Translations under genes and position numbers: made by a program
Origin: Gemmatimonadota bacterium
GTDB taxonomy: Bacteria; Gemmatimonadota; Gemmatimonadetes; Longimicrobiales; Gaopeijiaceae
Direction: 5' to 3'
Assembly: GCA_030827315.1 (NCBI GenBank)
Contig: JAURER010000009.1
Coordinates: 30,639 to 94,638, forward strand
Length of the DNA: 64,000 bases
The notes under the pieces: model-generated
Seen by the model: only the letters and a program-made list of their open reading frames with translations
The model's database searches: none
What the model was told of the DNA's origin: nothing
Part shown: positions 36,394 through 47,651 of the stretch, one piece after another
Layout of the letters: each line of letters begins with the position of its first letter
Position numbering within the stretch: position 1 is the stretch's first letter

Positions 36394-38454
36394 ATGCCGA
36401 TTCTCGGAGAGTTCGCTCTCTGGATCTCCCTGCCGGTCGCGGTCTGGGGCATGGTCCTGGGCTTTGCCGGGGGGCGGAGCCAGCGCGGCGACCTGGTGCT
36501 GAGCGCCGAGCGGAGCATTTATGCGGTGTTCGGTCTGCTCGCGATCGCGGCCGCGGGCGTCTCTGCGGCGTTCCTGGGCGACCGCTTCGAATACTGGTAC
36601 GTCGCCAGCTACTCGAACGCCAACCTCGAGCTCTTCTACAAGGTCACGGGGCTCTGGGCGGGCCAGCGGGGCTCGCTGCTCTTCTGGGCGCTCCTGCTCG
36701 CCCTCTTCTCGAGCATCTGCGTCCTGACGAACAGGAACAGGCATCGGGAGTTCATGCCGTACGTGGCCGGCGTGCTCCAGGGGATCCTGCTGTTTTTCAT
36801 CGTCGTCCTGCTGTTCGCAGACGTGAATCCGTTCGAGCGACTCGACTTCATCCCCGCCGATGGCCAGGGGCTGAACCCGCAGCTGCAGAACTACTGGATG
36901 ACGATCCATCCGCCGACGCTGTATCTCGGCTTCACGGCGTTCACGATTCCGTTCGCCTTCGCCGTGGCGGCGCTCCTGAACGGTCGGCTGGACGCGCGCT
37001 GGATCCAGCTGACGCGCCGGTGGATCCTGATCAGCTGGCTCTTCCTCTCGGTCGGGATCGTCTTCGGCATGCGCTGGGCCTACGAGGAGCTCGGCTGGGG
37101 CGGCTACTGGTTCTGGGACCCCGTGGAGAACGCGTCGCTCCTGCCGTGGCTCACGGCGACGGCCTTCCTGCATTCGATCCAGATCCAGGAAAACCGGGGC
37201 ATGCTGAAGGTCTGGAACATGTCGCTGGTGCTCATGACGTTCCTGCTCACGATCTTCGCGACGTTCCTGACGCGGTCGGGGCTTATCGAGTCCGTGCACT
37301 CCTTCGCGCAGGAACTGAAGATCGCATACATCTTCCTGAGCTTCATGGGCACGGTGCTGGCCGCCTGCGTGCTGCTGATCGTGTACAGGCTCCCCGAACT
37401 GCGCAGCGAAAACCAGATCGAGTCGTTCCTCTCGCGCGAGTCGGCCTTCCTGTTCAACAACCTCCTGCTTCTCGGAGCGGCCTTCTCCGTGATGTGGGGC
37501 ACGCTCTTCCCGCTCATCTCCGAGGGGATCACGGGCCAGCAGATCAGCGTTGGGCCGCCGTTCTTCAACAAGGTCAACCTCCCGATCGGGATCGTGCTCC
37601 TGGCGCTGGTGGGAATCGGTCCGGTGATCGCATGGCGCCGCGCGACGAAGAAGAACCTGCAGAAGAACTTCACGGCACCCGTGGCGGTGGGCGTTGCGAC
37701 CGGCGTCGTGCTGTGGGTGCTCGGCGCCCGGCACGAGCTCGCCCTCGTGACGTGGAGCATCTCCGCCTTCGTGCTGACCATCATCTCCACCGAATTCTGG
37801 AAGGGTACCAGGGCCCGCGCGCGCATCGAGGGTGAGGGGTACCTGCTCGCGTTCTTCCACCTGGTGACCCGGAACCGGCGCCGGTGGGGCGGCTACATGG
37901 TCCACGTGGGTTTCGTGATGGTCTGCATCGCGTTCGCAGGGGCGGCCTACAACACGGACAGTCGATTCAACGTGCAGCCGGGCGACGTGGTCGAGGTCGC
38001 CTCGCCCTTCGGACACGCCTACCAGCTGACCTACGAGGGACTGTCGATGTCCATCGGACGAGGTCAGCGGAACCTGCTCTGGCAGGCGATCGCGACCGTG
38101 TCCGTGGCGCAGGACGGAGACCCGAAGGGGATCCTCACCACGGAGAAGCGTCAGTACACGAACCGGGACTCCCAGCCGATGACCGAGGTCGGCATCCGGT
38201 CGATCGTCCGCGAGGACCTCTACCTGATCCTTTCCGCCCTCAACGACACGAACGGGGCGCTCAATAACGAGCCCGGCGCGCAGGGCATCGACCTCCAGGT
38301 GCTGATCAAGCCGCTCGTGGGGTGGATCTGGATCGGAACCTTCCTGCTGGCGATCGGCACGGTCATCGCCCTGTGGCCGAGCGTGGACCGGCGGCGGATG
38401 GCGGCCCCGAGCGAGGGGGGCGGCGTCGAGGCCGCTCCGGCCGGCGCGGACTGA
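36394..38454 (+). CDS. ccmF: Cytochrome c heme lyase subunit CcmF
   Basis: 686 residues, polytopic. The WWD domain is WGGYWFWDPVENASLLPWL near residue 235. Conserved histidines occur in TIHPPTLYLG and RWGGYMVHVG. Early TMs surround VASYSNANLELFYKVTGLWAGQ with the GSLLFWALL motif. CcmF attaches heme to apocytochromes, taking it from CcmE. It starts 3 bp after ccmE. The cluster encodes no CcmG or CcmH, so thiol reduction must be supplied elsewhere or follow a different route. Confidence 0.96.
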   Translation: MPILGEFALWISLPVAVWGMVLGFAGGRSQRGDLVLSAERSIYAVFGLLAIAAAGVSAAFLGDRFEYWYVASYSNANLELFYKVTGLWAGQRGSLLFWALLLALFSSICVLTNRNRHREFMPYVAGVLQGILLFFIVVLLFADVNPFERLDFIPADGQGLNPQLQNYWMTIHPPTLYLGFTAFTIPFAFAVAALLNGRLDARWIQLTRRWILISWLFLSVGIVFGMRWAYEELGWGGYWFWDPVENASLLPWLTATAFLHSIQIQENRGMLKVWNMSLVLMTFLLTIFATFLTRSGLIESVHSFAQELKIAYIFLSFMGTVLAACVLLIVYRLPELRSENQIESFLSRESAFLFNNLLLLGAAFSVMWGTLFPLISEGITGQQISVGPPFFNKVNLPIGIVLLALVGIGPVIAWRRATKKNLQKNFTAPVAVGVATGVVLWVLGARHELALVTWSISAFVLTIISTEFWKGTRARARIEGEGYLLAFFHLVTRNRRRWGGYMVHVGFVMVCIAFAGAAYNTDSRFNVQPGDVVEVASPFGHAYQLTYEGLSMSIGRGQRNLLWQAIATVSVAQDGDPKGILTTEKRQYTNRDSQPMTEVGIRSIVREDLYLILSALNDTNGALNNEPGAQGIDLQVLIKPLVGWIWIGTFLLAIGTVIALWPSVDRRRMAAPSEGGGVEAAPAGAD

Positions 38455-38470
38455 TGCTGCGCGAGGTGCG

Positions 38471-38914
38471 GTGATCACGCTCTACCTCGGGGTGTCACTC
38501 GTGGCGGCGGCCGTGGTCCTCTTCATCATGCAGCCGGTGGTGAAGGGCATTCACGCGTCGCTGGAACGCGAAGACGACGAGCTCACCGAAACGGAGGCCC
38601 GCAAGCGCGTGGCGCTCCTCGCGCTGCGGGACGTCGAGTACGACTTCCTGGCCGGGAAGCTCGACGAGGAGGACTACCGGTCCCTCAAGGCCGATCTGAC
38701 CGCGGAGGCGCTCGCCGCCCTCGAGGCCGACGAGGCCGCGAAGGCGGGGCTGGGAGCGGAGGCCGGCGACGCCGCCCTGGAGGCCGAGATCGCCATGATT
38801 CGGTCCGGGCTCAGGGAGGGGGTCGCCTGCCCGGACTGCGCGTACACGAACGTGTCCGGGAGCCGTTTCTGCTCGGCGTGCGGCCAGGCTCTGGGCGAAC
38901 TGGCGGCGAGTTGA
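38471..38914 (+). CDS. CcmI/CcmH-like membrane protein with C-terminal zinc ribbon
   Basis: 147 residues from GTG. One N-terminal membrane helix (LYLGVSLVAAAVVLFIMQPVV) is followed by a helical segment (ALLALRDVEYDFLAGKLDEEDYRSLKADL) much like the start of CcmI. A C-terminal zinc ribbon (CPDCAYTNVSGSRFCSACG) replaces the usual TPR part. It lies between ccmF and ccmA, so a role in cytochrome c assembly is likely. It has no CcmH-type LRCxxC motif. The stop overlaps the ccmA TTG (TTGA). Confidence 0.78.
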   Translation: MITLYLGVSLVAAAVVLFIMQPVVKGIHASLEREDDELTETEARKRVALLALRDVEYDFLAGKLDEEDYRSLKADLTAEALAALEADEAAKAGLGAEAGDAALEAEIAMIRSGLREGVACPDCAYTNVSGSRFCSACGQALGELAAS

Positions 38915-39672
38915 CTGCCCCGGCCCCGGCGGAGGCCCCGACGGCGGGTGCGTCGACGGGGGCCGCGGTTCTCGAGGCCCGGGGGCTCGTCCGCGAGTAC
39001 GGTCCGGTCCTGGCGGTCGACGGCATCGACCTCTCCCTCGACGCGGGCGAGTTCCTCACGGTCTTCGGGCCCAACGGGGCAGGGAAGTCTTCGCTCCTCG
39101 GCATGCTCGCCGGGGCGATGCGTCCCACGCGTGGCGAGGTGCTCGTGCGCGGCACGCCGATGTCCTGGTCGGACGGCGAGTGGCGGAGCCGCGTGGGGAT
39201 CGTCTCTCATCGCGGCTTTCTCTACGGTCGGCTGACTGCGGCGGAGAATCTCCGGTTCTACGGGCGCCTCTTCGGTGTCGACGACCTCGACCACCGGGTG
39301 ACCGAGGGACTCGCGCGCGTCCGTCTGAGTGAGCGCGCCAACTTCCAGGCGCGGCAGCTGTCGCACGGGATGCGCCAGCGCCTCTCGCTCGCCAGGGCAC
39401 TCCTTCACGACCCCGACGTCGTGCTCCTCGACGAGCCGTACACCGGCCTCGACCCGTCGGCCGCGGGCGTCCTGCGCGGGGTGCTCACCGAGCTCCGAGA
39501 CGGGCGGCGCACGGTGGTGATGGTCACGCACCACCTCAAGGAGGGCCTCGAGCTGGCGACCCGCGTTGCGATCCAGGTCGCCGGGCGATTTGCCTGGGAG
39601 GGGTCGACCGGGGGTATCGATCGTGGCGATTTCGAACGTCACTATCACGCGGTCGTGGAGGGCGGATCGTGA
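38911..39672 (+). CDS. ccmA: Heme exporter ATP-binding protein CcmA
   Basis: 253 residues. ABC ATPase motifs: Walker A GPNGAGKSSL near 53, signature LSHGMRQRL, Walker B with LLDEPYTGLD and H-loop VTHH. The first 20 residues are an Ala/Pro-rich extension. I chose TTG at 38911, which overlaps the previous stop as TTGA, over GTG at 38878, which would overlap 37 bp. With CcmB and CcmC it drives release of holo-CcmE. Confidence 0.94.
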   Translation: MTAPAPAEAPTAGASTGAAVLEARGLVREYGPVLAVDGIDLSLDAGEFLTVFGPNGAGKSSLLGMLAGAMRPTRGEVLVRGTPMSWSDGEWRSRVGIVSHRGFLYGRLTAAENLRFYGRLFGVDDLDHRVTEGLARVRLSERANFQARQLSHGMRQRLSLARALLHDPDVVLLDEPYTGLDPSAAGVLRGVLTELRDGRRTVVMVTHHLKEGLELATRVAIQVAGRFAWEGSTGGIDRGDFERHYHAVVEGGS

Positions 39673-40349
39673 TACGGTATCTCGACCAGATCCGGGCGAT
39701 CGTGTGGAAGGACCTCCTCCTGGAGATCCGCTCCCGCGAACGCATCGCCGCCATGGGTGCGTTCGCCGTGCTCGCGGGGATCCTCTTCAACTTTTCCATC
39801 GACACGGCGATCGTGCGGCCCCAGGACGTGGCGGCGGGCCTCTTGTGGATGACGCTCGTGTTCGGTGGTCTGCTCGGCGTGGGCCGGACGTTCCACATCG
39901 AGGAGCAGGACAACGCCCTCCTGGGAATCCTGACGTCGCCGGTCCCGAAGGACGCCGTATTCCTGGCGAAGGTCGCCGCGAACTTCGTGCTCCTCTACGC
40001 GATCTCCCTGCTCGTTCTCGGGGTCTTCGCGCTCTTCTTCCGCGTGAGCCTGGACGCCAACGTGGGGTGGGTGATCCTGGTGCTCGCGCTCGGGTCGCTC
40101 GGCTTCGTGGCCCTGGCGACGCTGTTCGCGGCGATGTCCGCGGGTACGAGCATGGGCGAGACGCTGCTGCCCATCCTCGTCTTTCCCCTCCTGGTGCCCA
40201 TGGTTGTGTTCGGGGCAGGGGCGACCGGACGGCTCCTCGGAGGCCGCCCCTTCTCCGAGGTGGACGGAAACGTCAGAATGCTCGGGGCGTTCGCCTTTGC
40301 CGCCGTGTGGATCGGGGCCGTGCTCTTTCGATACGTAGTGGAGGACTGA
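39669..40349 (+). CDS. ccmB: Heme exporter protein CcmB
   Basis: 226 residues with six membrane segments and the family-typical IVWKDLLLEIRSRERIAAM near the N-terminus, plus the FHIEEQDNALLGILTSPV loop. GTG at 39669 overlaps the ccmA stop (GTGA). It is the permease of the CcmABCD complex. Confidence 0.95.
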   Translation: MIRYLDQIRAIVWKDLLLEIRSRERIAAMGAFAVLAGILFNFSIDTAIVRPQDVAAGLLWMTLVFGGLLGVGRTFHIEEQDNALLGILTSPVPKDAVFLAKVAANFVLLYAISLLVLGVFALFFRVSLDANVGWVILVLALGSLGFVALATLFAAMSAGTSMGETLLPILVFPLLVPMVVFGAGATGRLLGGRPFSEVDGNVRMLGAFAFAAVWIGAVLFRYVVED

Positions 40350-41038
40350 TGACGAATTCCGGAGTACGGCGTGGAGCGACCGCGCTCACGCTGGTCGGGC
40401 TCGTGGGGATGGTGGCGCTCCTCTGGATGTCCTTCTTCTGGGTCTCCACCGAGGTGAACCAGGGGATCGTGCAGCGCATCTTCTACGTCCACGTGCCCGC
40501 GGCCTGGACATGCTTCCTGGCCATCGGCATCTCCGCGCTGTGCAGCGGCGTCTACCTCTGGCTGCGCGACGATCGTCTGGACCGGGCTGCGATGTGCGCG
40601 GCCGAGGGCGGGCTGGTCTTCGCCACGATCGTCATCACCACAGGACCGCTCTGGGGCAAGATCGCGTGGGGGACGTACTGGACCTGGGAGCCACGGCTGA
40701 CGCTCACGCTTCTGCTCTGGTTCATCTTCGTCGGGTACTTCATGGTCAGGAATGCGACGGAGGATCCCGAGAAGGGGAAACGCTTCGCGGCCGTGGTCGC
40801 GATCGTCGGCGCTCTCGACATCCCCTTCATCCATCTGAGCGTCATCTGGTTCCGATCGCTTCACCCGCAGCCCGTCGTGGCCAAGCCCGACGGTCCGACA
40901 CTTCCCGGTGACATGCTCGTGACCCTTCTGTTCGGGTTGCTGGTCTTCACCGTGCTGTTCTTCGGCCTCTTCCTCTTCCGATACGCGCTCGAGGACGTCC
41001 GGCTCCGTGCCGAACTCCGCGCGCGCCGCACCGCCTGA
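40349..41038 (+). CDS. ccmC: Heme exporter/handling protein CcmC
   Basis: 229 residues, six membrane helices. The tryptophan-rich heme-handling loop is WGKIAWGTYWTWEPRLTLTL near residue 105; an E replaces the usual D in the WD-like position. Flanking histidines occur in IFYVHVPAAW and FIHLSVIWFRSLH. CcmC loads heme on CcmE. ATG shares a base with the ccmB stop (TGATG). Confidence 0.95.
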   Translation: MTNSGVRRGATALTLVGLVGMVALLWMSFFWVSTEVNQGIVQRIFYVHVPAAWTCFLAIGISALCSGVYLWLRDDRLDRAAMCAAEGGLVFATIVITTGPLWGKIAWGTYWTWEPRLTLTLLLWFIFVGYFMVRNATEDPEKGKRFAAVVAIVGALDIPFIHLSVIWFRSLHPQPVVAKPDGPTLPGDMLVTLLFGLLVFTVLFFGLFLFRYALEDVRLRAELRARRTA

Positions 41039-41043
41039 TCGCC

Positions 41044-41277
41044 ATGATCCAGAGAACTCTGCTTCGTCCGGCTCTCGTCCTCCTGCTCCCCGCGATCCTC
41101 GCCGTCGGGGTGGCCGCTCAGGAATCGCCCTTTCCGCAGGCCCAGCTGGGTCAGCAGAGCCTCCGTCCGTACTGGCACGTGTTCATCGCGTACGCCATCG
41201 TCATCGCGCTCATCGGCGGGTGGGCCCTGTCGATCGCGCGGCGACTGCGCAGCGTCGAAGACCGACTGATCGACTAG
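41044..41277 (+). CDS. ccmD: CcmD-like small membrane protein
   Basis: 77 residues. An N-terminal signal-like segment (ALVLLLPAILAVGVAAQ) precedes a membrane helix with the CcmD pattern (YWHVFIAYAIVIALIGGWALSIARRL). CcmD helps release holo-CcmE from CcmABC. It follows ccmC by 5 bp, where ccmD belongs. The extra signal-like region is longer than in the classical protein. Confidence 0.8.
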   Translation: MIQRTLLRPALVLLLPAILAVGVAAQESPFPQAQLGQQSLRPYWHVFIAYAIVIALIGGWALSIARRLRSVEDRLID

Positions 41278-41288
41278 GGCGAGCCACC

Positions 41289-42761
41289 ATGCGAGCGCGG
41301 AGGCACGTCGCGACCGTAGTGCTGCTCTGGGCGGGCGTCTCCTGGGCACAGGGCTCGGCCGCCCAGACGCCGACCATGCCCAGTACGCTCCGGTACGGCT
41401 CCGGGCTCATGGACGTCCCCGTCTCGAGCGTCCTGCCGCACATGCACCTGACGGGCACGCTCTCGGCGTTCCGCGTGCAGCTCGGCCGGCGTGTCCAGAT
41501 CGACGAGACTGGCCAGCCGGCGGGCTGGGGCCCGGGTCGCAACGACGTGCTCGCCGACGGGTCGGTGGCGGTGGGGCTCTTCGACCGGGCGGAAGCGGGC
41601 ATCACGATGCAGTCGCTCCGCGGCCCCGACGCAGGCGGCGACATCTGGGGGCTCTTCGGGCGACTCCGTCTCCTGGAGCCCGCCGACCAGGGCGTCGGAC
41701 TCGCCGTCGGCGGGCGCTACCTGACCAGTCCCTCCTACGGTGACGGGCGAGCCTACGCACCGGGCCGGCTCGGCTTCGCGGACGAGCGGCTCCTGAAGGA
41801 GTACACCGCGACTCAGGGCATGTCGTCGAACCTCAGCCTGTATGCGGTCGCGACCGCGTACCTGCGGGGCTTCGACGGCGGGCCGCTCCCCCCGAACGAC
41901 ATGACGTTCTCCCTCGGCTATGGGGGTGGAATGTTCGCTTCCGGGGCCGGGCTCGACTTCTATTCCGACGGCGCCGCGGGCGGCTGGTTCGTGGGTACCT
42001 CGCTCCACCTGGGCATGGGGCAGCGCTCGCAACTGACCCTCATGGCCGAGCACAACGGCTTCGACGTGAACGTGGGCGCGCACTTCGACTGGGCCGGCGT
42101 GCGGGTGGGTGCCCAGTACCTCGCCACCAACCACGCGTGGCCCGTCGAGGGGCACGAGTCCGAGTACATGAAGCCGAAGCTCGGCCTGCTCGCTTCGGTG
42201 GCCGTGTGTCCCGGAAAGTCCGGATTCCGCTGCCGGCCCCGTGCGATGCGAAGGGTCGAGCCCGACACGATCTTCATTCTGCCACCTCCGCCCGACACGG
42301 TTGTCGTCGAGGTCGACTCGGGCCAGCCGGCGCCCACGCCGGGCAGGCCCCTGAGCCTATGTCTGTCCACGGGTCAGAACATTGCCGTCTCCGTCACCGA
42401 GGCCGGTGACACGCTGGTGGGCGCGCGCGGAGTCCCGATCCGGGAGCTCCGGCCGGCGATGGTCCTGGCCGGGACCTACGCGGGCGAAGCGTTCTGGTAC
42501 CGCGACGGCCAGCCCCTGGACTTCGAGGGCGCCACCTTCGAAAAGTCCGCCGACGCGTTCCCGGTCGACTGCGGCCAGATTCTGCGCGTCGGCGTCTACG
42601 AGGGCGTCCCCGTGTACTCCGTGATCAGTGCCGCCCGTCCCTTGGCCGTGGTCTTCATCCCGGTGCGCCCCGGATTGTGGCACCGGTACGAGCGCCGTCC
42701 CGGATCGCGGGACGCGGAAGACAAGGGCGATACCGGGGATTCGCGCGGAACGAGACGCTGA
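41289..42761 (+). CDS. Exported protein of unknown function, beta-barrel-like N-terminal half
   Basis: 490 residues. A signal peptide (HVATVVLLWAGVSWAQGSAAQ) precedes about 290 residues of amphipathic strands rich in Gly/Tyr (VAVGLFDRAEAGITMQSL, FSLGYGGGMFASGAGLDF), as in outer-membrane barrels. A Pro-rich linker (FILPPPPDTVVVEV) and a C-terminal domain follow, with CLSTGQNIAVSV and an unknown fold. The family is not recognised. It begins 11 bp after ccmD and may be transcribed with the ccm genes, but nothing ties it to heme. Confidence 0.68.
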   Translation: MRARRHVATVVLLWAGVSWAQGSAAQTPTMPSTLRYGSGLMDVPVSSVLPHMHLTGTLSAFRVQLGRRVQIDETGQPAGWGPGRNDVLADGSVAVGLFDRAEAGITMQSLRGPDAGGDIWGLFGRLRLLEPADQGVGLAVGGRYLTSPSYGDGRAYAPGRLGFADERLLKEYTATQGMSSNLSLYAVATAYLRGFDGGPLPPNDMTFSLGYGGGMFASGAGLDFYSDGAAGGWFVGTSLHLGMGQRSQLTLMAEHNGFDVNVGAHFDWAGVRVGAQYLATNHAWPVEGHESEYMKPKLGLLASVAVCPGKSGFRCRPRAMRRVEPDTIFILPPPPDTVVVEVDSGQPAPTPGRPLSLCLSTGQNIAVSVTEAGDTLVGARGVPIRELRPAMVLAGTYAGEAFWYRDGQPLDFEGATFEKSADAFPVDCGQILRVGVYEGVPVYSVISAARPLAVVFIPVRPGLWHRYERRPGSRDAEDKGDTGDSRGTRR

Positions 42762-42767
42762 CCGGGG

Positions 42768-43198
42768 TCAGCGCGAGACGCGCTGCTCGACGACGCGGTT
42801 GCTGGCGTTGAGGACCACCCTGACCGCCGCCTGCGGCAGATCGTTTTCGTTCTCGCACGGCGCCGCACCAGCAGTCGGCAGCCTTCCGCGCCCGAGTGGC
42901 CGTTGAGCCGGGTCACGACGACCCAGCCGTCGAAGGCGCGCACCGCCTTGACCCCGACGACTTCGAGCGTGACGGGCTCGGTCGAGATCGACCCGGTACT
43001 CGCCAGCGTCGCGATCAGCGCCGCCCGGGAGGCGGCCTTGATCACGCCCTGCTGGGTCTGAAGACACTCGACCGTGCCCTCGAACCATTCGCCCTTCCGC
43101 TCCAGGCGCACGAAGACCCGGCCGGAGCCGTCCGGCGTCGCCACATGCTCCAGGCCGTCAACGCGTAGACGCGAGTGCGCCGCGTGCACCGTTTCCAT
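42768..43198 (-). pseudogene. Small gene with a single-base frameshift, unknown function
   Basis: From ATG 43198, about 109 codons read as a well-formed protein (RVFVRLERKGEWFEGTVE, VTLEVVGVKAVRAFDGWVVV, GCRLLV). The frame then breaks near 42870. In the next frame the coding-like C-terminus continues (CENENDLPQAAVRVVLNAS, NRVVEQRVSR) and stops at 42768. Adding one G in the run GTGCGGCGCC restores a 143-residue protein. It may be a true loss of function or a sequencing error. It is convergent with the exported protein gene, 6 bp apart. No family was recognised. Confidence 0.65.
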
Positions 43199-43486
43199 TC
43201 GATCCGGGATCGAGCGTGGGGGGGATGGCCGCAACCTGTGTCGGGGACGTCGCCGAGGGCAGGGATCCGAGGAAGGCCGCGCGCATCCGACGACCTGTGC
43301 GGTCGACACGAGGGGCCCGGAGGTGGCGCAAGAGCCGGCTCCCGCGGGCATTCCGCCGTCCCCTTCCGCACGGTACAATCCCATGTCCGACGGGGCCCGG
43401 AAAGACACTTTCGCTTTCTCTTCGGGTCTCTTACCTTGTGTGCGACGTGTCCCGAGCAGGCGGGGCATACGGCTACCGGAGGCGAG
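43199..43486. other. Intergenic region before recA
   Basis: 288 bp. It contains a candidate recA promoter, with TACAAT at 43374-43379 and a poor -35, and the recA Shine-Dalgarno GGAGG. No SOS box of a known type was recognised by eye. No further gene is supported. Confidence 0.4.
43351..43379 (+). promoter_or_regulatory. Possible recA promoter
   Basis: TACAAT (43374-43379) sits 17 bp after TTCCGC. The -10 is good and the -35 is weak. The leader to the recA ATG would be about 100 nt. Confidence 0.3.
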
Positions 43487-44563
43487 ATGGCGACGGCGGA
43501 GATGACCGACAAGAAGAACGTCGAGCAGCGGCAGAAGGCGCTCGATACCGCGCTCACCCAGATCGAGCGCTCGTACGGCAAGGGCGCGATCATGCGCATG
43601 GGCGCGGACGGCGGGCCCGCGGCGATCGAGGCGATCCCCACCGGCGCGCTGAACCTCGACGCGGCCATCGGGATCGGAGGAATACCGCGCGGGCGCATCA
43701 GCGAGATCTACGGTCCCGAGTCGTCCGGAAAGACCACGATCTGTCTTCAGGTCATCGCCAACGCCCAGCGCTCCGGCGGAGTCGCGGCTTTCATCGACGC
43801 CGAGCATGCGCTCGACGTGAACTACGCCCGCAAGCTGGGCGTGGACGTCGACAACCTGCTCGTCTCCCAGCCGGATACCGGAGAACAGGCGCTCGAGATC
43901 GCGGAGGTCCTGATCCGCAGCAACGCGATCGACGTCGTCGTGATCGACTCGGTCGCCGCGCTGGTGCCACGCGCGGAGATCGAGGGCGAGATGGGCGACT
44001 CGCATGTCGGCCTTCAGGCGCGGCTCATGAGCCAGGCGCTCCGCAAGCTGACCGGGGCCGTGAACCGGTCGCACACGGCGGTAATCTTCACCAACCAGAT
44101 CCGCGAGAAGGTCGGCGTCATGTTCGGGAGCCCGGAGACGACCTCGGGCGGACGGGCACTGAAGTTCTACGCTTCGGTGCGCCTCGACATTCGCCGGATC
44201 GGCGCGATCAAGGACGGTCAGGAAGTCGTCGGAAACCGGACCCGGGTGAAGGTGGTGAAGAACAAGTGCGCGCCCCCCTTCCGCCAGGCGGAGTTCGACA
44301 TCCAGTACAACGAGGGTGTCAGTCACGGCGGCCTGCTCATCGATCTCGGCGTCGAGCAGAACATCGTCGAGAAGTCGGGATCCTGGTTCTCCTACGGTGA
44401 TCTCCGCCTCGGGCAGGGGAAGGAGAACTCGAAGGCCTTCCTCGTCGACAATCCGGATATCGCAGCGGAGATCGAGGTCCGTCTCCGCGAGGTCCTCGGT
44501 CTGCCCGGGGCCCTGGGGTCGTCGGACGACTCCGCCACGGACGAGGGACCGACCGACGACTGA
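43487..44563 (+). CDS. recA: Recombinase RecA
   Basis: 358 residues. Walker A GPESSGKT near 75, the Walker B region [22 protein letters not shown], loop L1/L2 ([25 protein letters not shown]) and the acidic tail ([14 protein letters not shown]) are standard. It forms ATP-dependent filaments for strand exchange and SOS induction. GGAGG precedes the ATG at 43487. A strong intrinsic terminator follows at 44588, so recA is its own transcription unit. Confidence 0.98.
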   Translation: MATAEMTDKKNVEQRQKALDTALTQIERSYGKGAIMRMGADGGPAAIEAIPTGALNLDAAIGIGGIPRGRISEIYGPESSGKTTICLQVIANAQRSGGVAAFIDAEHALDVNYARKLGVDVDNLLVSQPDTGEQALEIAEVLIRSNAIDVVVIDSVAALVPRAEIEGEMGDSHVGLQARLMSQALRKLTGAVNRSHTAVIFTNQIREKVGVMFGSPETTSGGRALKFYASVRLDIRRIGAIKDGQEVVGNRTRVKVVKNKCAPPFRQAEFDIQYNEGVSHGGLLIDLGVEQNIVEKSGSWFSYGDLRLGQGKENSKAFLVDNPDIAAEIEVRLREVLGLPGALGSSDDSATDEGPTDD

Positions 44564-44587
44564 GTCGAAGCTCGGGACAGCGCTACG

Positions 44588-44626
44588 GGGCCCCGGACGA
44601 CAGATTCGTCCGGGGCCCTTATCTTT
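44588..44626 (+). terminator. Rho-independent terminator of recA
   Basis: A perfect 13-bp stem (GGGCCCCGGACGA at 44588-44600 and its complement at 44606-44618), a 5-nt loop, then a U-rich tail (TTATCTTTT). It lies 24 bp after the recA stop. Confidence 0.9.
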
Positions 44627-44635
44627 TCGATTCTC

Positions 44636-44662
44636 CCGGCACGGCGCGCCTTCGCGTGCCGG
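44636..44662 (+). other. Stem-loop in the alaS leader
   Basis: CCGGCACG (44636-44643) pairs with CGTGCCGG (44655-44662) around an 11-nt loop, about 50 bp before the alaS ATG and just after the recA terminator. No U-tract follows, so it is not a terminator. A role in alaS mRNA stability or control is possible but untested. Confidence 0.4.
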
Positions 44663-44712
44663 CGGGGCATTTCCGACCGAGACCCGTTCGCGGCCTCCGG
44701 GCCGATGCATCG

Positions 44713-47354
<2,642 letters not shown>

Positions 47355-47358
<4 letters not shown>

Positions 47359-47651
47359 TGGATCGGGCGGACTGGCTTCGCGAACGGCGCCCACCCGCCC
47401 CCGAGGCGCTGCGGGACGCCGTGCGCGACGCGCTTGCGCACGCGGGGCCCGGTCCGATCCGCGAGGCCGCCGACCGTGCAAGCCATGCCTGCCTGGCCCA
47501 TGCCCTCGCCCGCCCTGGTCGGGTGCGGGAGAGTGCGTTCGCCCTCCTGACGGCGGACGCGCTGGTCACCTACGCGTGCGAGGCTGCGCTGGACGAGGAT
47601 GACGCCGTCCGGGCGCTCGAGTTGCTCCTGACCATCGGGGATCGGCCGTGA
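47355..47651 (+). CDS. Small helical protein of unknown function between alaS and a phosphatase
   Basis: 98 residues, soluble, helical, rich in Ala and Arg (LRERRPPAPEALRDAVRDAL, ACEAALDEDDAVRALELLL). No family is recognised. Both ends overlap neighbours by 4 bp (ATGA with alaS, GTGA with the phosphatase), which argues that it is a real, cotranslated gene. Confidence 0.72.
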
